Shown: positions 25,040 to 36,235, counted from the stretch's first letter. The stretch is 64,000 nt of DNA from Gigaspora rosea (GCA_003550325.1 QKWP01000038.1:282688-346687); one strand, 5' to 3'. The notes: generated from the letters alone by a model not told the origin. Numbers and translations: made by a program.

Positions 25040-25410
25040 ATATTAAGTATTGCCACTTTTACGTGGTTATGTTCATTTCATAGACAACCACTTTATTTAC
25101 CAACAGTTAGTTCATAGGTAAGTTTATTTTACAGACAATCATTTAATAGACAAGCTCATTTCGTAAACAGTTTTTTACTTTACCAACAGCTCAATTAATA
25201 GACTATTAATCTCACCAACAACTCATTTTACAGACAAAGTAATTTTAATCATTGTCATTAGGATTAGCTTTGAACTAGGGTTAAAGTTAGTACAATGTAT
25301 AAGAAAAAAACTTCTATGAAATAAGTCGTCAGTGAAATGAGCTGTCGGTGAAACGAACTATCTATGAAATAAACTTGTCTGTTAAGTGATTGTTGATGAA
25401 TGGTACTGTT
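25040..25410. repeat. Repeat rich in TCAGTGAAATGA-type words, copy 1
   Basis: The left half has inverted forms (TCATTTCATAGACAACCA, TCATTTTACAGACA) and the right half direct forms (GTCAGTGAAATGAGCTGTCG, GAAATAAACTTGTCTG), so the unit is a large degenerate inverted repeat of an 18-20 base word. A related unit lies at 38430-38740. Probably a non-autonomous element family. Confidence 0.5.
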
Positions 25411-25448
25411 CTGACAACACTTAAATATCGATAATTAGTGATAGTATA

Positions 25449-25557
25449 TTCCAGGTAATTGGGCAAAAATGAGAAAGATAACTGACATATCAGCTACATT
25501 CGCAGTCGGTATGTTAGTTATGCTTTTCCAGTAAACTTTGTTTATGCCAAATTACTG
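25449..25557. mobile_element. Short TA-flanked MITE
   Basis: TTCCAGGTAATTGGGCA follows TA at 25447-25448, and TGCCAAATTACTG precedes TA at 25558-25559. The ends are imperfect inverted copies of the same family as the 52-bp palindrome at 20204. Confidence 0.5.
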
Positions 25558-25887
25558 TAATCGATTTATCCCCCACCATTCATGCATTATCTCAAGATTA
25601 TTAGAATTTAAAAGATAAAAATATAAATTAAATAAAAAAATCGAAAAAAATAAAAAAAATAATAAGATAAAATTAAATCATAAATAAAAAAAAAATTGAA
25701 ATTAAATAATAAATAAATAAATTGTGGAGAATTAAAAATACGGTAAATGAAAATTAAATTAAATTTAAAAAAAAAATAACTATTGCACTTCGAACTTATT
25801 TTTTTTTAATGATTGTTACGTAATAATCTTACCGTTTATACTCTTTGGCTTTAATATGTTACAAGAGCCAATGTTTTTGACTATAAG

Positions 25888-26072
25888 TTCATCGGGTATT
25901 ATCGGGCCTGATCGGGCTTTCTTATGAAGCTTGAGCCTGGCCCGATATTTAACAGGCCCGATCTGAACCCAGCCCGAACAATAGCGGGTTTAAAATTATG
26001 AGCCCGAATTGACCCAAAGCCCGGCCCGACCCGCAAGTTTCCGGGCTTAGCCCGGCCCGTCCCGAACCCTAT
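25888..26072. repeat. CGGGC-rich block 3, truncating the Sel1 gene
   Basis: Repeated GGCCCGA and TCGGGCC words in both orientations end GGCCCGTCCCGAACCCTAT. The Sel1-repeat coding sequence begins immediately at its right edge, in mid-repeat. Insertion or rearrangement involving this block therefore removed the 3' end of that gene. Confidence 0.6.
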
Positions 26073-27290
26073 TTGTAGCATTGTCCAACATTCAATATTC
26101 CATCAGCATCACCCATTTCTGCAGATTTTTTAAAATATTCGAATGCCTTCTTTTCGTCTTTTTCGACTCCGATTCCTTCTTTGTAGCAATGTCCAACATA
26201 AGATATTCCATTAGAATTACCATTTTCTGCAGATTTTTGTAATATTCGAATGTTTTCTTTTCGCCTTTTTCGACCCCATTTCCATATCTGTAGCAACATC
26301 CAACATAAAATATTCCATTAACTTCACCCATTTTTGCAGATTTTTTAAAATATTCGAATGCTTTATTTTTGTCTTTTTCAACTCCGATTCCATCTTTGTA
26401 GCAACATCCAACATTAAATATTCCACCAACATGACCCATTTCTGCAGATTTTTTGTAATATTCGAATGCTTTATTTTCGTCTTTTTCGACTCCAAATCCT
26501 CCGCGATAGCAATTTCCAACATTAGATATTCCATTAGCATTACCCATTTCTGCAGATTTTTTAAAATATTCGAATGCCTTCTTTTCGTCTTTTTCGACAC
26601 CGAATCCTTCGTAGTAGCAATACCCAAAATGATTTATTCCTTCTGCAAACCCCATTTCTGCAGATTTTTTGTAATATTCGAATGCTTTCTTTTCGTCTTT
26701 TTCGACTCCAATTCCACATTTGTAGCAATGTCCAACATTAAACATTCCACTAGAATTACCCATTTCTGCAGATTTTTTGTAATATTCGAATGCTTTCTTT
26801 TCGTCTTTTTCGACTCCAAATCCTCCGTGGTAGCAATTTCCAACATTATTTATTCCTTTTGCATGACTCATTTCTGCAGATTTTTTATAATATTCGAATG
26901 CCGTCTTTTCGTCTTTTTCGACTCCGAATCCTTGTGCGTAGCATTTTCCAACATAAAATATCCCATCAGCATCACCCATATCTGCAGATTTTTTAAAATA
27001 TTCGAATGCCTTCTTTCGTCTTTTTCGACTCCGATCCCTTGGAGATAGCATTCTCCAATTTTAAATATTCCTTTTGCTAAACCCATTGTCGCGGCTTTGT
27101 AAAAATAAATGAACATTTTCTTTTCATTTTCTTGACATCAATTTCACTACAATAACAAAGGCCAAGAATATAATTTCCATAAGCATTTAACGTTTCATCT
27201 AATTTTTGATAATCAAGTAGTATATTATATTTATACATTTCAATATCGAAATTAATATTATTTTTCAGTAATAATGGCTTATAAAAATTT
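26073..27290 (-). pseudogene. Sel1-like repeat protein, frameshifted and 3'-truncated
   Basis: The minus strand codes about nine Sel1-like repeats of 36 residues with the signature AFEYFKKSAEMG, then GI-x-x-V-G-x-CY-x-x-GxGVEKDEKK. They are preceded by a leader with LLDYQKLDETLNAYGNYILG. Sel1 repeats form helical solenoids used as scaffolds, and in these fungi they often follow kinase or other signalling domains. Single-base losses in repeated T runs break the frame near 27013 (CTTCTTTCG against CTTCTTTTCG elsewhere), near 26227, and near 27130. The 3' end runs into CGGGC block 3 in mid-repeat. High sameness between repeats suggests recent amplification. The three shifts could be real decay or sequencing errors. 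The leader abuts the TPR array upstream on the same strand. Confidence 0.8.
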
Positions 27291-29232
27291 CATTAATATA
27301 CAATAGTATAAATATATTATTTGGCTCAAGCTCTAACGCTTTGATAAAATCAAAAAAATACTAAATGATATTTTTCTAGAAAAAAATAAGTCTTTCCACG
27401 GAGAATCAACATTTCTATATCATATGGTTTAAGTTTTATTGCAATGTCAAGATTTGAAATAGCATTATTGAATTGTCGAAGTTTGAAATTGATATCAGTG
27501 TTATATAAAGTAAATGCATTATTATATTCAATTTCTAAAATTTTTGATAATTTTTCTGTGTTTAAATGACTTTCTTTGTGTCGTCCTAACTTAAGATTTG
27601 CTTCAGTTTGATAAAATAGTGCAATATCATTGTCTGGTTCAACTTTTAGTATTTTATTCAAATATTTAATGGCATTTTCATATTTTTTTAAAATGAAGAA
27701 AATTTTTGCACTAAGAATCAATGCTGTTTTATTATTTGGACTGATTTCTAATACTTTATTAAAATATAAAAGTGCATAATCAAATTGCCCACGTATAGAA
27801 TATTCTTCTCCACAAAGCATAATTGCTGTTATATGATTTATTTCAAATTTTTTAGAACATTTATCATGAAATGTTTATTTGATGTAAAATCAAACCCATT
27901 AAAGGCGTCTATTAAATATTTTACTGTGGTTTCATTATTTGGTTCAATTTCGAATACTTTGCTAAAGTCTTCATGAGCTTTATCATATTTTCTTAAATTG
28001 AAATAAGCTGTTCCACGAAGAATTAACGTTGACACAAAATCTGGTTCAATTTTTAATGATTTACTTAAATCATTAAGAACATTATTATATTGTTTTAATG
28101 CTTCATTAAAATCTACTAATGCTTCATGAAAGAATCCAAGACAGTAGAAAGCCTCTCCACGCAAAAAAATTACAGTAGCATTATTTTGTTCTAATTCCAA
28201 AACTTTATTTAAATCTCTAATCGCATCATTATGTTGATTCAAATAAAAATAGGTACTTCCACGAAGGGTTAATATAATTTTATTTTTGGGCTCAATTTCT
28301 AAGGCCTTACTTAAAAATTGAATAGTGTCACTATGTTTTTCTAAATTAAAGCAAATTTTTGCTTGAAGGATCAATGCATTGGTATAATTTGATTTAATTT
28401 CTAAGGATATTCCAAGGTTATATAAATCTTCATCATACAGCTTTAAAACTTTCTTAAGATCAAAAAACGCTTTATCATAATGACCATGATTAAAATAAGT
28501 TTCCCCACGATAAAGTAAAGTAGCCATATCAATTGGATTAATATCTAATGCTTTGTTTAAATCCAAGAATGCCTTATAATATTTTCCTAATGAATAATAT
28601 ACTTTCCCACGAAAATATGATGCAATCAAATTAAAAGGATCAATTTCTAATACTTTATCATAGTATAAAAGGGCCTTATCATATTGCTTTAGTGAATAAA
28701 ATGATTCTCCATGAAATAATAATGTATTTATAAGTTTTTGAAGTGCATTACTATAATGTGCTAATGATTCAGCATTACTGTGATCAAATTCTGATGCAAT
28801 TTTAAATCACAGAAGAACCTTACCATATAATTGGAGTTTCAAATAAATTTCACCACTCAAGGTTAATACATATGTATTATTCGGATTAATCTCCAACGCT
28901 TTACACAAATCTAAAAGAGTCTCATTAAATTTTCCTAATATAAAATACGTTTCACCACGCAAAATAAAAGAACTTGGGCTAGTTGGCTCGATCTCTAATG
29001 ATCGATGTGCATCGGAAAGTGCATTTTCATATTTTTCTAGTTTAGAATAAGTTATTCCACGAAGAATTAATGCGGTCAAATTGTTAGAAATGATATCTAA
29101 AATAAAATTAAATTGATCCAGTGAGTCAATATAATGACCCAATTTTAAACATGAAATTCCAAGATTAATTACATCTTCTTGCTCATTGTTAATATAATTA
29201 AAGATAACATAGTTATCAATGGAGAAAGCCAT
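27290..29232 (-). pseudogene. TPR-array protein with stop and frameshifts
   Basis: From ATG 29232 (MAFSIDNYVIFNYINNEQED) the minus strand codes about seventeen tetratricopeptide repeats of roughly 34 residues. The pattern is ALILRG-x-x-Y-x-x-L-x-KY-x-x-A-x-x-DL-x-KAL-E-I-x-P-x-N. TPR arrays are protein-interaction scaffolds and no catalytic domain is visible. An in-frame TGA at 28807-28809 interrupts it, and the same frame then continues to about 27890. A shift near 27850-27900 moves into a frame containing ITAIMLCGEEYS, and another near 27360 leads to KALELEPNNIFILLY. The last coding-like residues lie against the Sel1 leader without a spacer, so one TPR-Sel1 gene is possible. No signal peptide or membrane segment is seen. 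The three lesions argue for decay, though assembly error cannot be excluded. Confidence 0.8.
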
Positions 29233-31043
29233 TTATTAAAGTAGTGTTATATTTACGTGTGACGTGAAACGTTGAAAAATACAGTAAATTAAAATCAATT
29301 TTCTACTTATAATTCAAAATAGTAAAAGACCGAATCCGGTGTCTTCCGGGACAACCTAAATCCAAACAACCCAAACCAACAAAACCGTATCGAACGAGGC
29401 GTGTTATATTTGACGAGTGGATAAGCCAAGGCTCCGGTTGTCGATACTTTGGGGTTAATTCTCTATCAACAGGTAACAACCACAGTATCCACAAATACGT
29501 TGTGACACTGGAAAGCAATAACCACGACAGTCTCAGTACGTAGAGAGAACAGCCGGACAGAATAATGCTAATATCACGTGCACAAGAAATACAGACGGTC
29601 GTACTACTATGCCTCTAATAGTAGATCGTTAGTTTATTTAATGAATGGGGTAACAGGAAAATAGTTTTTTATGAATTAACGATCGGTGATGTTTCTTCGG
29701 GCGCAAGGCATTTATTATATACTTTTAATTACTTATGAAGCACTAAAAGTTTTATTACTGATTTATCTGTTAAAATTATTAACTCTCTTATCGCTCATTA
29801 ATTACGATATCATTGTTTTCTCTGATTACTTGGATATCTTATTTATTAAATGCCCGAAAAGACTTTTATCGCTTTAAATCCCATTTATTTTATAAAATGC
29901 GTAACTTTTGGCTAATTTTTTTTAGCTTCAAAATATAGAACTATATAAAAGTGGCGTACTGTACATACATTACGGAAATTTAAACCCCTCATTACATATA
30001 CATATTAAGATACCTTAATAGCGGGAATGTGGTTATAAAACATTCCGAATAATAATATTCACCAATTTTTGATATGGTCTAATACTTTACCATGTGTAAA
30101 AAATCAGGTCTAGTTGACTTGTGATTCCATCCAAATCAAACTTGAGAATACGTAAGTTGCAAAGTATACGCCAATCAGCTATCATATCAGAAATATGTCA
30201 GGGCTTTATCGATCATGTTGCTTTTACATCGGCCTGCATCAAACTGATTTCGAGATTAAAATCAAGTTGGGGATAGGTTAGAGTTAGACAAAGATTTAAG
30301 GTAGGACTTAATATTAAATTATGAGTGTAATATTTTTTAGTGCATGAAAAGGCAAATGTTGAAATAGAAAATTTTTTCTTAATTCTGTCGACACAATTCT
30401 TGCGTGCTAAGTATTACGTAAATTTTTTTAGTGTACGTTCTGTACGTAAGTCAGCAATATTAGTAATTTTATTATGATCAGATTTTCGTCATTGAAATTA
30501 AATGATTAAAATATCTTATTTTAAATAATTACAAAAAAAGCACTAAATTCTAAACGATTTACCAGAATATTGAGCTTCTTTTTATAATTTCTTTTAAGAG
30601 TGAGAACTATTCGTAGGAACTATTCCAAAAAGTTACGTTCGACTTTCTGCAAATGTTCTAATAAAATTTTTATTTTTTTTTTGTCTTGCTGGAAATAATT
30701 TTTTTAATAAAGTATATAAATTCTGTTAGTCGAAGACTCAAGACTTACATATTAACAAAATATTTTCGAAGTTACTTTGTTTTCTGCCAAGTTATAAACA
30801 ATCTATGAAAATTTCCAGCCAATTCCTTGATTTTTTAATGTGTTAGATTATTTTGAAACCGTAGATTTTAATAATGTATTTATCGCTTATTAATATTACT
30901 GTCGAAATTAATTTTGTGTAACGCGAAAAGGGTTGGCTAACATAGTTTTGATTACTTATTGAGTTACCACCCTAGTACGTACGTGTGCATACATAAATTT
31001 TGTTGGCATCTAATTAGATGAATCATATCGGCGGATTTGAGGA
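29233..31043. other. Upstream DNA of the TPR array, no gene seen
   Basis: A moderately GC-richer patch at 29310-29560 holds a short frame on the minus strand (29303-29518) without recognisable homology. The rest is AT-rich. No RNA gene or repeat is supported. Confidence 0.35.
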
Positions 31044-31051
31044 ATTGGTTC

Positions 31052-31228
31052 TGGATTGATCCTAAATTGTACCCTTCGTAATAGCCCATATTTTAGTGAC
31101 AAGCAATTAATCTTTTTGTCAATAAATTAAAGGTAGCAATTCAATATATATTATACTACGTGTAAATGTATTTATTTAACGATGTACATGCATTATTTGT
31201 TTGCATTATACAATTTAGGATCAATCCA
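31052..31228. mobile_element. 177-bp MITE with perfect 20-bp TIR
   Basis: TGGATTGATCCTAAATTGTA on the left is repeated exactly inverted, TACAATTTAGGATCAATCCA, on the right. Pairing continues outward as ATTGGT and ACCAAT with a two-base bulge. No clear target duplication. The interior is AT-rich. Confidence 0.65.
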
Positions 31229-31575
31229 CCAATATGTTTAGATCTTTATAAAAATATATGATTTTTATGAAAATAGCAGATTGTAGTTATCGTTATATTT
31301 ATTTTGTTGTATATATCAAGTAAGAAAAATAGAAACTACGTATAATAAAGTAAAGATAAATAAAATAGCAAAGGCTTTTCTTTGCGATAATTTGATATAT
31401 GCAAATTTAAAATTATATATGTATATCAATTATCATCAACATACGTACGCACATACGAAGTTTAGAGTTTAGTGTTACAGCATAAACAAAATTGTTAGAT
31501 TTTCTTTATATTATTCTTGATATTACTTTTCTAGGCCTCTTTTTAAATTTAACATTGTCACTGCATGACGTTAAT

Positions 31576-31855
31576 CAGTGTTGTCGTGTCTACTATGTCC
31601 AAGACTTTTTTTACCCATGTCCACGTCCAAACGTCCACAGTGTCCACAACTGTCCAAAGAATATTTTGACTTTAAAATTTAATAAATTAGTTTAAGAAAG
31701 ATATGATTATATATTTTTTATAGTTTTGAATATTTTTCTGAAAAGAAAAAAATAGGTTATCTTAATAAAATTTAAGTAATTTAGATTTATTTTTTTTGTC
31801 CGCAATTGTCCACAATTGTCCACAAATTGTCCAGAGCTGTCACGTGACAACACTG
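31576..31855. mobile_element. hAT-like MITE with GTCCACAATTGTCC repeats
   Basis: The ends are CAGTGTTGTCGTG and the inverted CACGTGACAACACTG. The inside carries repeated GTCCACA words near both ends. Flanks ACGTTAAT and ACTTAATT agree only if a one-base gap is allowed. The termini are typical of hAT elements. Confidence 0.55.
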
Positions 31856-32200
31856 ACTTAATTACCTAAAGACATCCAAATTTTAACTTCGCATTCATGG
31901 ATGACATTTGTAAGCGAATTTTTTTCACTTATTAACGGAGATAGAAGATGCTTCTTACTAGCCCATATACAGGATATCTTTAATAAACTTTTAGCATAGA
32001 CTGAGTTTAATATATTTAACATAATACAGTAATTGTATAATAAAATGAAATATTATTTTACCCATAAAATATCAATTCTTTAATAACACTAGTGTCCATA
32101 TCCTCAATATTATTCTTGATATATAACTAATGACAAAAAATATGAATTGTTAGCTATGTTAATATTAATGGTAGATATTTAGAAAATTGAAAATACATGC

Positions 32201-33365
32201 TCAATTACATACAACAATATTGTTTACTTTTTGGAATCTAACAGATTTCAAACGAATAATTGTGTTATTTTCATAATCGGCTTGAATAATTCTAGTCTCT
32301 GAGTTTCTCTGATTGATTCAGCATCATCAAAACTTAATATAATCGGTCTGTTAATAAAAATTTTGCTTCTTTGGGAGCTTGGTCTAATAAAAATAAAACA
32401 TTGTAACAATTGTTATTTACTTAGCAAGCATCAAGATAACATATCACTGACCAATATTATTAGGAACAATTTTTATTGAATGAAGACCGATAGTTTGATA
32501 AAAAGAATTGAAATAATCTTTATATAGAATCAAGATAAAATATTACTGACCAATATTACTAAGAACAATTTTTATCGACTGCTTGATTAAAAGGACTTGA
32601 AATAATAAGTTCTGCACCATCATTTTGATTCTAGATATGTGTCATCGTTTTTAAAAATGCTTTGGATATATTCTTCCTGCTGACAAGGTTCTGTTTATGA
32701 CAATCTACTTGTGTTAATGATGCCTGGCGCAACTCACGTGACCTGACGCAACTGCTCACGTGACCTTAAAACATAATGGTTTTCTGCGTCATGCGTCATG
32801 CGTCAGTGGCGCAACTTATGGTTTCGTCAGGTTGCGTCAAGGTTTCGTCATTCTTCATCAGCTGCGTCAAGCATCTATAACTTGTGTGCGCTTAAGTTTA
32901 ATATAAATTTTCCCGCAAGAGTGTAAAGAAATAAATTGCATATGAGTGAATTTGAATCTTTTTTTTTCATTTTCTCTGGGCATTTTAAGATGCTTTAGAA
33001 GGAGTCTTATCATTTTAGTTCTATCAGCACCAACGAATCTTTCAATTTCAAATCCATTCTTAAAAAATAGAAAAGTTGGACTAATATAAAAGAAACTTAA
33101 GTTTACTAATTTGCATATATAAATCAATTATTCCAAATAAAAATCCAGAAAATTAACCTCACTTACAAAACGTTTACTAAAGCTTCTTCAAAAACACTTG
33201 AACTCAATGCATTTCATAAACAATCTGATAAAATTAAATTGCATGTTCAGTAAAAATATTTACAGTAATAAATTCTATTTATTCAAATCCTACAATGCAA
33301 ATTTTGCATGTTCTTCATATCTTGAACTCAATTCTGCAAAACCTGATACAACAATTTGGCTATAA
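32201..33365 (-). pseudogene. TXNL1-like thioredoxin/PITH relic split by a MITE
   Basis: Minus-strand pieces follow the order thioredoxin fold, linker, PITH domain. The pieces are FAELSSRYEEHAKFA (about 33310-33350), PTFLFFKNGFEIERFVGAD (32990-33080), LKHLKMPRENEKKRFKF, then past a MITE EYIQSIFKNDDTYLE and GAELIISSPFNQAV (about 32580-32680). These are followed by LHSIKIVPNNI, DQAPKEAKF and NRPIILSFDDAESIRETQ (about 32290-32370), and DYENNTIIRLKSVRFQKVNN (to 32204). In TXNL1-type proteins the PITH domain mediates proteasome association. The WCGPC active site is not recognisable. Frameshifts occur near 32350, 32290 and 32600. One PITH exon and the end of one thioredoxin exon each appear twice as diverged tandem copies. 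The frame after the thioredoxin part reaches a stop inside the MITE at 32715-32878. Confidence 0.7.
32715..32878. mobile_element. 164-bp MULE-like MITE inside the thioredoxin-like relic
   Basis: The left end TAATGATGCCTGGCGCAA and the right end TTGCGTCAAGC-type terminus (GCTGCGTCAAGCATCTAT) match the family at 47278-48436. Flanking 9-mers TACTTGTGT (32706-32714) and AACTTGTGT (32879-32887) match at eight of nine positions. The inside is repeated GACGCAAC, GCGTCATGCGTCAT and TTTCGTCA words. It separates the thioredoxin-coding from the PITH-coding part. Confidence 0.7.
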
Positions 33366-33544
33366 ATACATGGAAAAATATTACGTTCTAAATTTTGAAA
33401 TGATTAACATTAGGCCGTTTGAATTTAAAATTTCGTTTAACATTCCCTTAAGAAACTTAAGCATGGTGGGAGGAGGATTAAACAACATATTAAAATTGCA
33501 AAAAATAATCACATTTTTATTGTTTGACTTATAAGCACATGACT

Positions 33545-33869
33545 TATTGGAATCCAAAGACGAGATGGACGTCTGTTTAATTCTGGGGGAGCTCTTAGAG
33601 CTGGTGGGGAGAACGTTAAACGAAATAGTAATTTCGAATTTAACGTTAATACTGTATTTATGACTTTTAAAATTAAAAATTATTAATTTATAGTCAACAT
33701 GGTCTCATCTTAACAAAAATGAATTACTTTGGTTAGATGCATTTTCATATCATCAAGAACTATTTCCAACTTCTCAAACAATTTTGGGTGAAATCAGAGA
33801 ATTAATTCAAAATCTAATTCCACTCAAAAAACTTGGATTTGCCGCCACGGCCACTTTTAATACTTCATA
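33545..33869 (+). pseudogene. Unidentified two-exon coding fragment
   Basis: Two plus-strand segments join in frame across a plausible 46-base intron (33650-33695, GTATTT to TTATAG). The first carries LIGIQRRDGRLFNSGGALRA and NSNFEFNVNT. The second carries STWSHLNKNELLWLDAFSYH, then FPTSQTILGEIRELIQNLIP and a stop near 33869. The residue mix looks protein-like and the intron has an ATTATTAATTT branch-like word. There is no start codon and I do not recognise the family. It lies head-on to the thioredoxin-like relic. Confidence 0.35.
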
Positions 33870-34104
33870 AATAACGATAAATCCAATACAAAACTAACAA
33901 AACCTTATGCTGCACGAAGACGAAACGAAATTTATCCCTCAAAAGACAAAACTTCCCGTGAAAATCGAAGCCTCCTACGAAAGTCAAGGTTTCCCGCACC
34001 CATGACGAAGCACTGAAATACGTAATATATATATATTAGTAACACAATGTAAATAAATTTACAAAAAATAAGATCATTAATCGCTAATATTGTTATGCGT
34101 CGTT

Positions 34105-35777
34105 TAATGATGCCTGACGCATGACGCAACCTGCGTCATTGACGCATGACGAAACCATTTCGTCAGGCAACTTCAAATTGGCGAATTGACGAATGACGAA
34201 ACCCATGACGCATTACGAAACCCATGACGCATGACGAATTTACAAAAAATAAGATCATTAATCGCTAATATTGTTATGCGTCGTTTAATGATGCCTGACG
34301 CATGACGCAACCTGCGTCATTGACGCATGACGAAACCATTTCGTCAGGCAACTTCAAATTGGCGAATTGACGAATGACGAAACCCATGACGCATTACGAA
34401 ACCCATGACGCATGACGAAACCCACGACGCATGACGAAACACATGACGCATGAACCCATGACGCATGACGAACCAATAATAAATAACAAAACCCATGAAG
34501 ATTTTGATGAAGCATAAGTCTATTATTCATTTCTTTCATAATAGAAATAAATTAGTCCATGTAAAGTTAATTTTTTGTTCATTATTATATCTTCCCAGTT
34601 TCTATCTTTTTGCCATCGATCCGACATTGCCTGATGATTTGCAACAATCACCCGATAGGTGTTCTACGAATTGGCAGTGTCATATTATTTTAATATTATG
34701 TATTATTTTATTTTTTCTTATTTTGGCATAGTTTTTAACCCTCAACGAGGGTACCCTGCTGGTACCCTCAACGAGGGTTATAGACTCTCAGCGAGTGTAT
34801 GAACCTCTCAGCGAATGAATTAAACACCTAGCGAGTGATTAAAGCTTCAGTACGATTTGAGGGTATGGTTTTAGTCTGCAAATTAAATAACAGTTGTTCA
34901 TATCATTAGTGTTATTATTGATTGTTCAAAAAAATCATGTGTTCGGACAATTGATCCTACGCCAAAATTCCGGGTCGTATGCATCAGATCTAGGATTGCG
35001 TTTAGCCTTAGCTATTTGCAGGTTCTACAGCAATGAATGGATATGATTTCATTAGTAAAATTGTTTATGAATTCCAATCCAGCCGACCATGATTCTGATG
35101 CACTCCGATGTATCCCGACCCGGAATTTGATGACCCCCGGTATGAGTTGATCCTGTTGCTAGTGAAATGCTAGCAATAAAAAATAATCTGTCTAGATTCA
35201 ATGTAAAAGCTTCATCAACTGACAAGGGTTTCATCAAAAGCTTCATCATCTTAGGTAACGCTCCCACAAAAAATTGATCACTCTGTAATTCTGTAATTTT
35301 GACCAATCAAAATTTAGGATCAAATGTAATGTGATAATCAAAACAAAAATGTGTTTTGTTTTCTAAGTAAAAATACATGTAAAATCAAGACTAAGAAAAC
35401 CATGTTATAATTAGGGTTATGGTTGAAAAAATATAGTGGCCATTGTGGGTAATAGATAGTTTCCTAATAAAAATTTAGAACTATCTGTTTTTTGTAAAAT
35501 ATTTTTACATTACACCTGATCTTAAAATTCGATTGGTTAAAATTACAGTTGTGAGCAATTTTTTGTATTGGAGAGCTAGAGCATTAGTTTTATCAATAGT
35601 CAGGGGTTGCGTCAGGGTTTCATCAATTATCAAGAGTTTTGTCAATTATCAATGGTTTCATCAATCATCAAGAGTTTCATCAAGCCTCAAGGGTTTCGTC
35701 AATCATCAAGGTTTCATCAGATGCAAATTTGATGAAACCTTTTGTCATCACAAAAATAATTGCGTCAGGCATTATTA
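34105..35777. mobile_element. MULE-like TAATGATGCCTGACGCA element, copy 1
   Basis: The left end TAATGATGCCTGACGCATGA occurs at 34105 and again at 34286, owing to a 181-bp tandem duplication of the left end (34070-34250 repeated from 34251). The right end AATTGCGTCAGGCATTATTA is at 35777. Both subterminal regions are packed with ACGAAACC/GGTTTCGTCA and CATGACGCATGACG words. Flanks TGCGTCGTT and AGCGTTGTT agree at seven of nine. An inner inverted-repeat block at about 35274-35560 resembles the element at 40078. The small open frames inside are not genes. Confidence 0.65.
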
Positions 35778-36234
35778 GCGTTGTTAATTGATTTCTGTCA
35801 TTCAAGGATCGACATAAAATATTTGTAAATATGAATAAAACATCATTGTTATTATATAAATATTAAAGCATTTAGTTAAAAGATATATATATGGGCCCTC
35901 AAAAGTTGAAACCAAGGAATTTGACTATCTTTTGAAAATTGACCTGTTTGATTGATTAGGTGTAAAATTTTAGGCCCAATCTTTTTTACTTAACTGATCA
36001 CTTAATAAATTTTTGCGATACAACAATTAATTCTTTTGACACTATAATTTAAAAATAGATTTACTGAGATTTACTGATAGTAATACAGAATCTACAGATC
36101 TAATAATTCTGTTTAAACAGGTTTGTTAATCATGAATAACCTAATTTTAGATTGTTTTAATTTTGTGTAACAAAATAGCTTTTCCGATTTTCTCAAAACC
36201 CGTAATCAGCCAAATTCCTTGGTTTCTACTTTTG
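34300..36234. repeat. 1.9-kb tandem duplication, copy 1
   Basis: Every base I compared recurs 1936 bases downstream, from 34300 up to about 35989. Copy 1 holds 151 bp (35990-36140) missing from copy 2, after which the copies realign at an offset of 1785 to 36234. The next base is an ambiguous N (36235), directly followed by copy 2. Identical short frames at 34354/36290, 34495/36431, 35052/36988 and 35533/37469 reflect the duplication, not genes. Confidence 0.9.
35892..36234. mobile_element. TA-flanked MITE TGGGCCCTC, long form, right end cut by N
   Basis: It starts TGGGCCCTCAAAAGTTGAAA after TATA and carries the inverted partner CAAATTCCTTGGTTTCTACT near its right end. It ends at the ambiguous base, eight bases short of the complete terminus seen in copy 2 (AGTGCCCA). 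It contains the 151-bp segment absent from the copy at 37828. Confidence 0.7.
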
Positions 36235-36235
36235 N

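Noticed and set aside
24737-26081. Frames of 60-76 residues at 24737-24961, 23978-24196 and 25899-26081 (-)
   Set aside because: They fall within hAT-like and CGGGT repeats; compositions follow the repeats.
26431-27048. 205-residue plus-strand frame
   Set aside because: Antisense shadow of the Sel1-repeat coding sequence; its own repeats simply mirror the Sel1 period.
33295-33534. 79-residue plus-strand frame beginning MQILHV
   Set aside because: Partly antisense to the thioredoxin-like exon pieces and without protein-like pattern; the minus strand explains the DNA better.
32740-34480. Dense GCGTCATGCGTCAT and ACGAAACCCATGACGC repeats, suggestive of a CRISPR array
   Set aside because: Spacing is irregular, there are no unique spacers, and the words are subterminal repeats of transposon ends in a eukaryotic genome.
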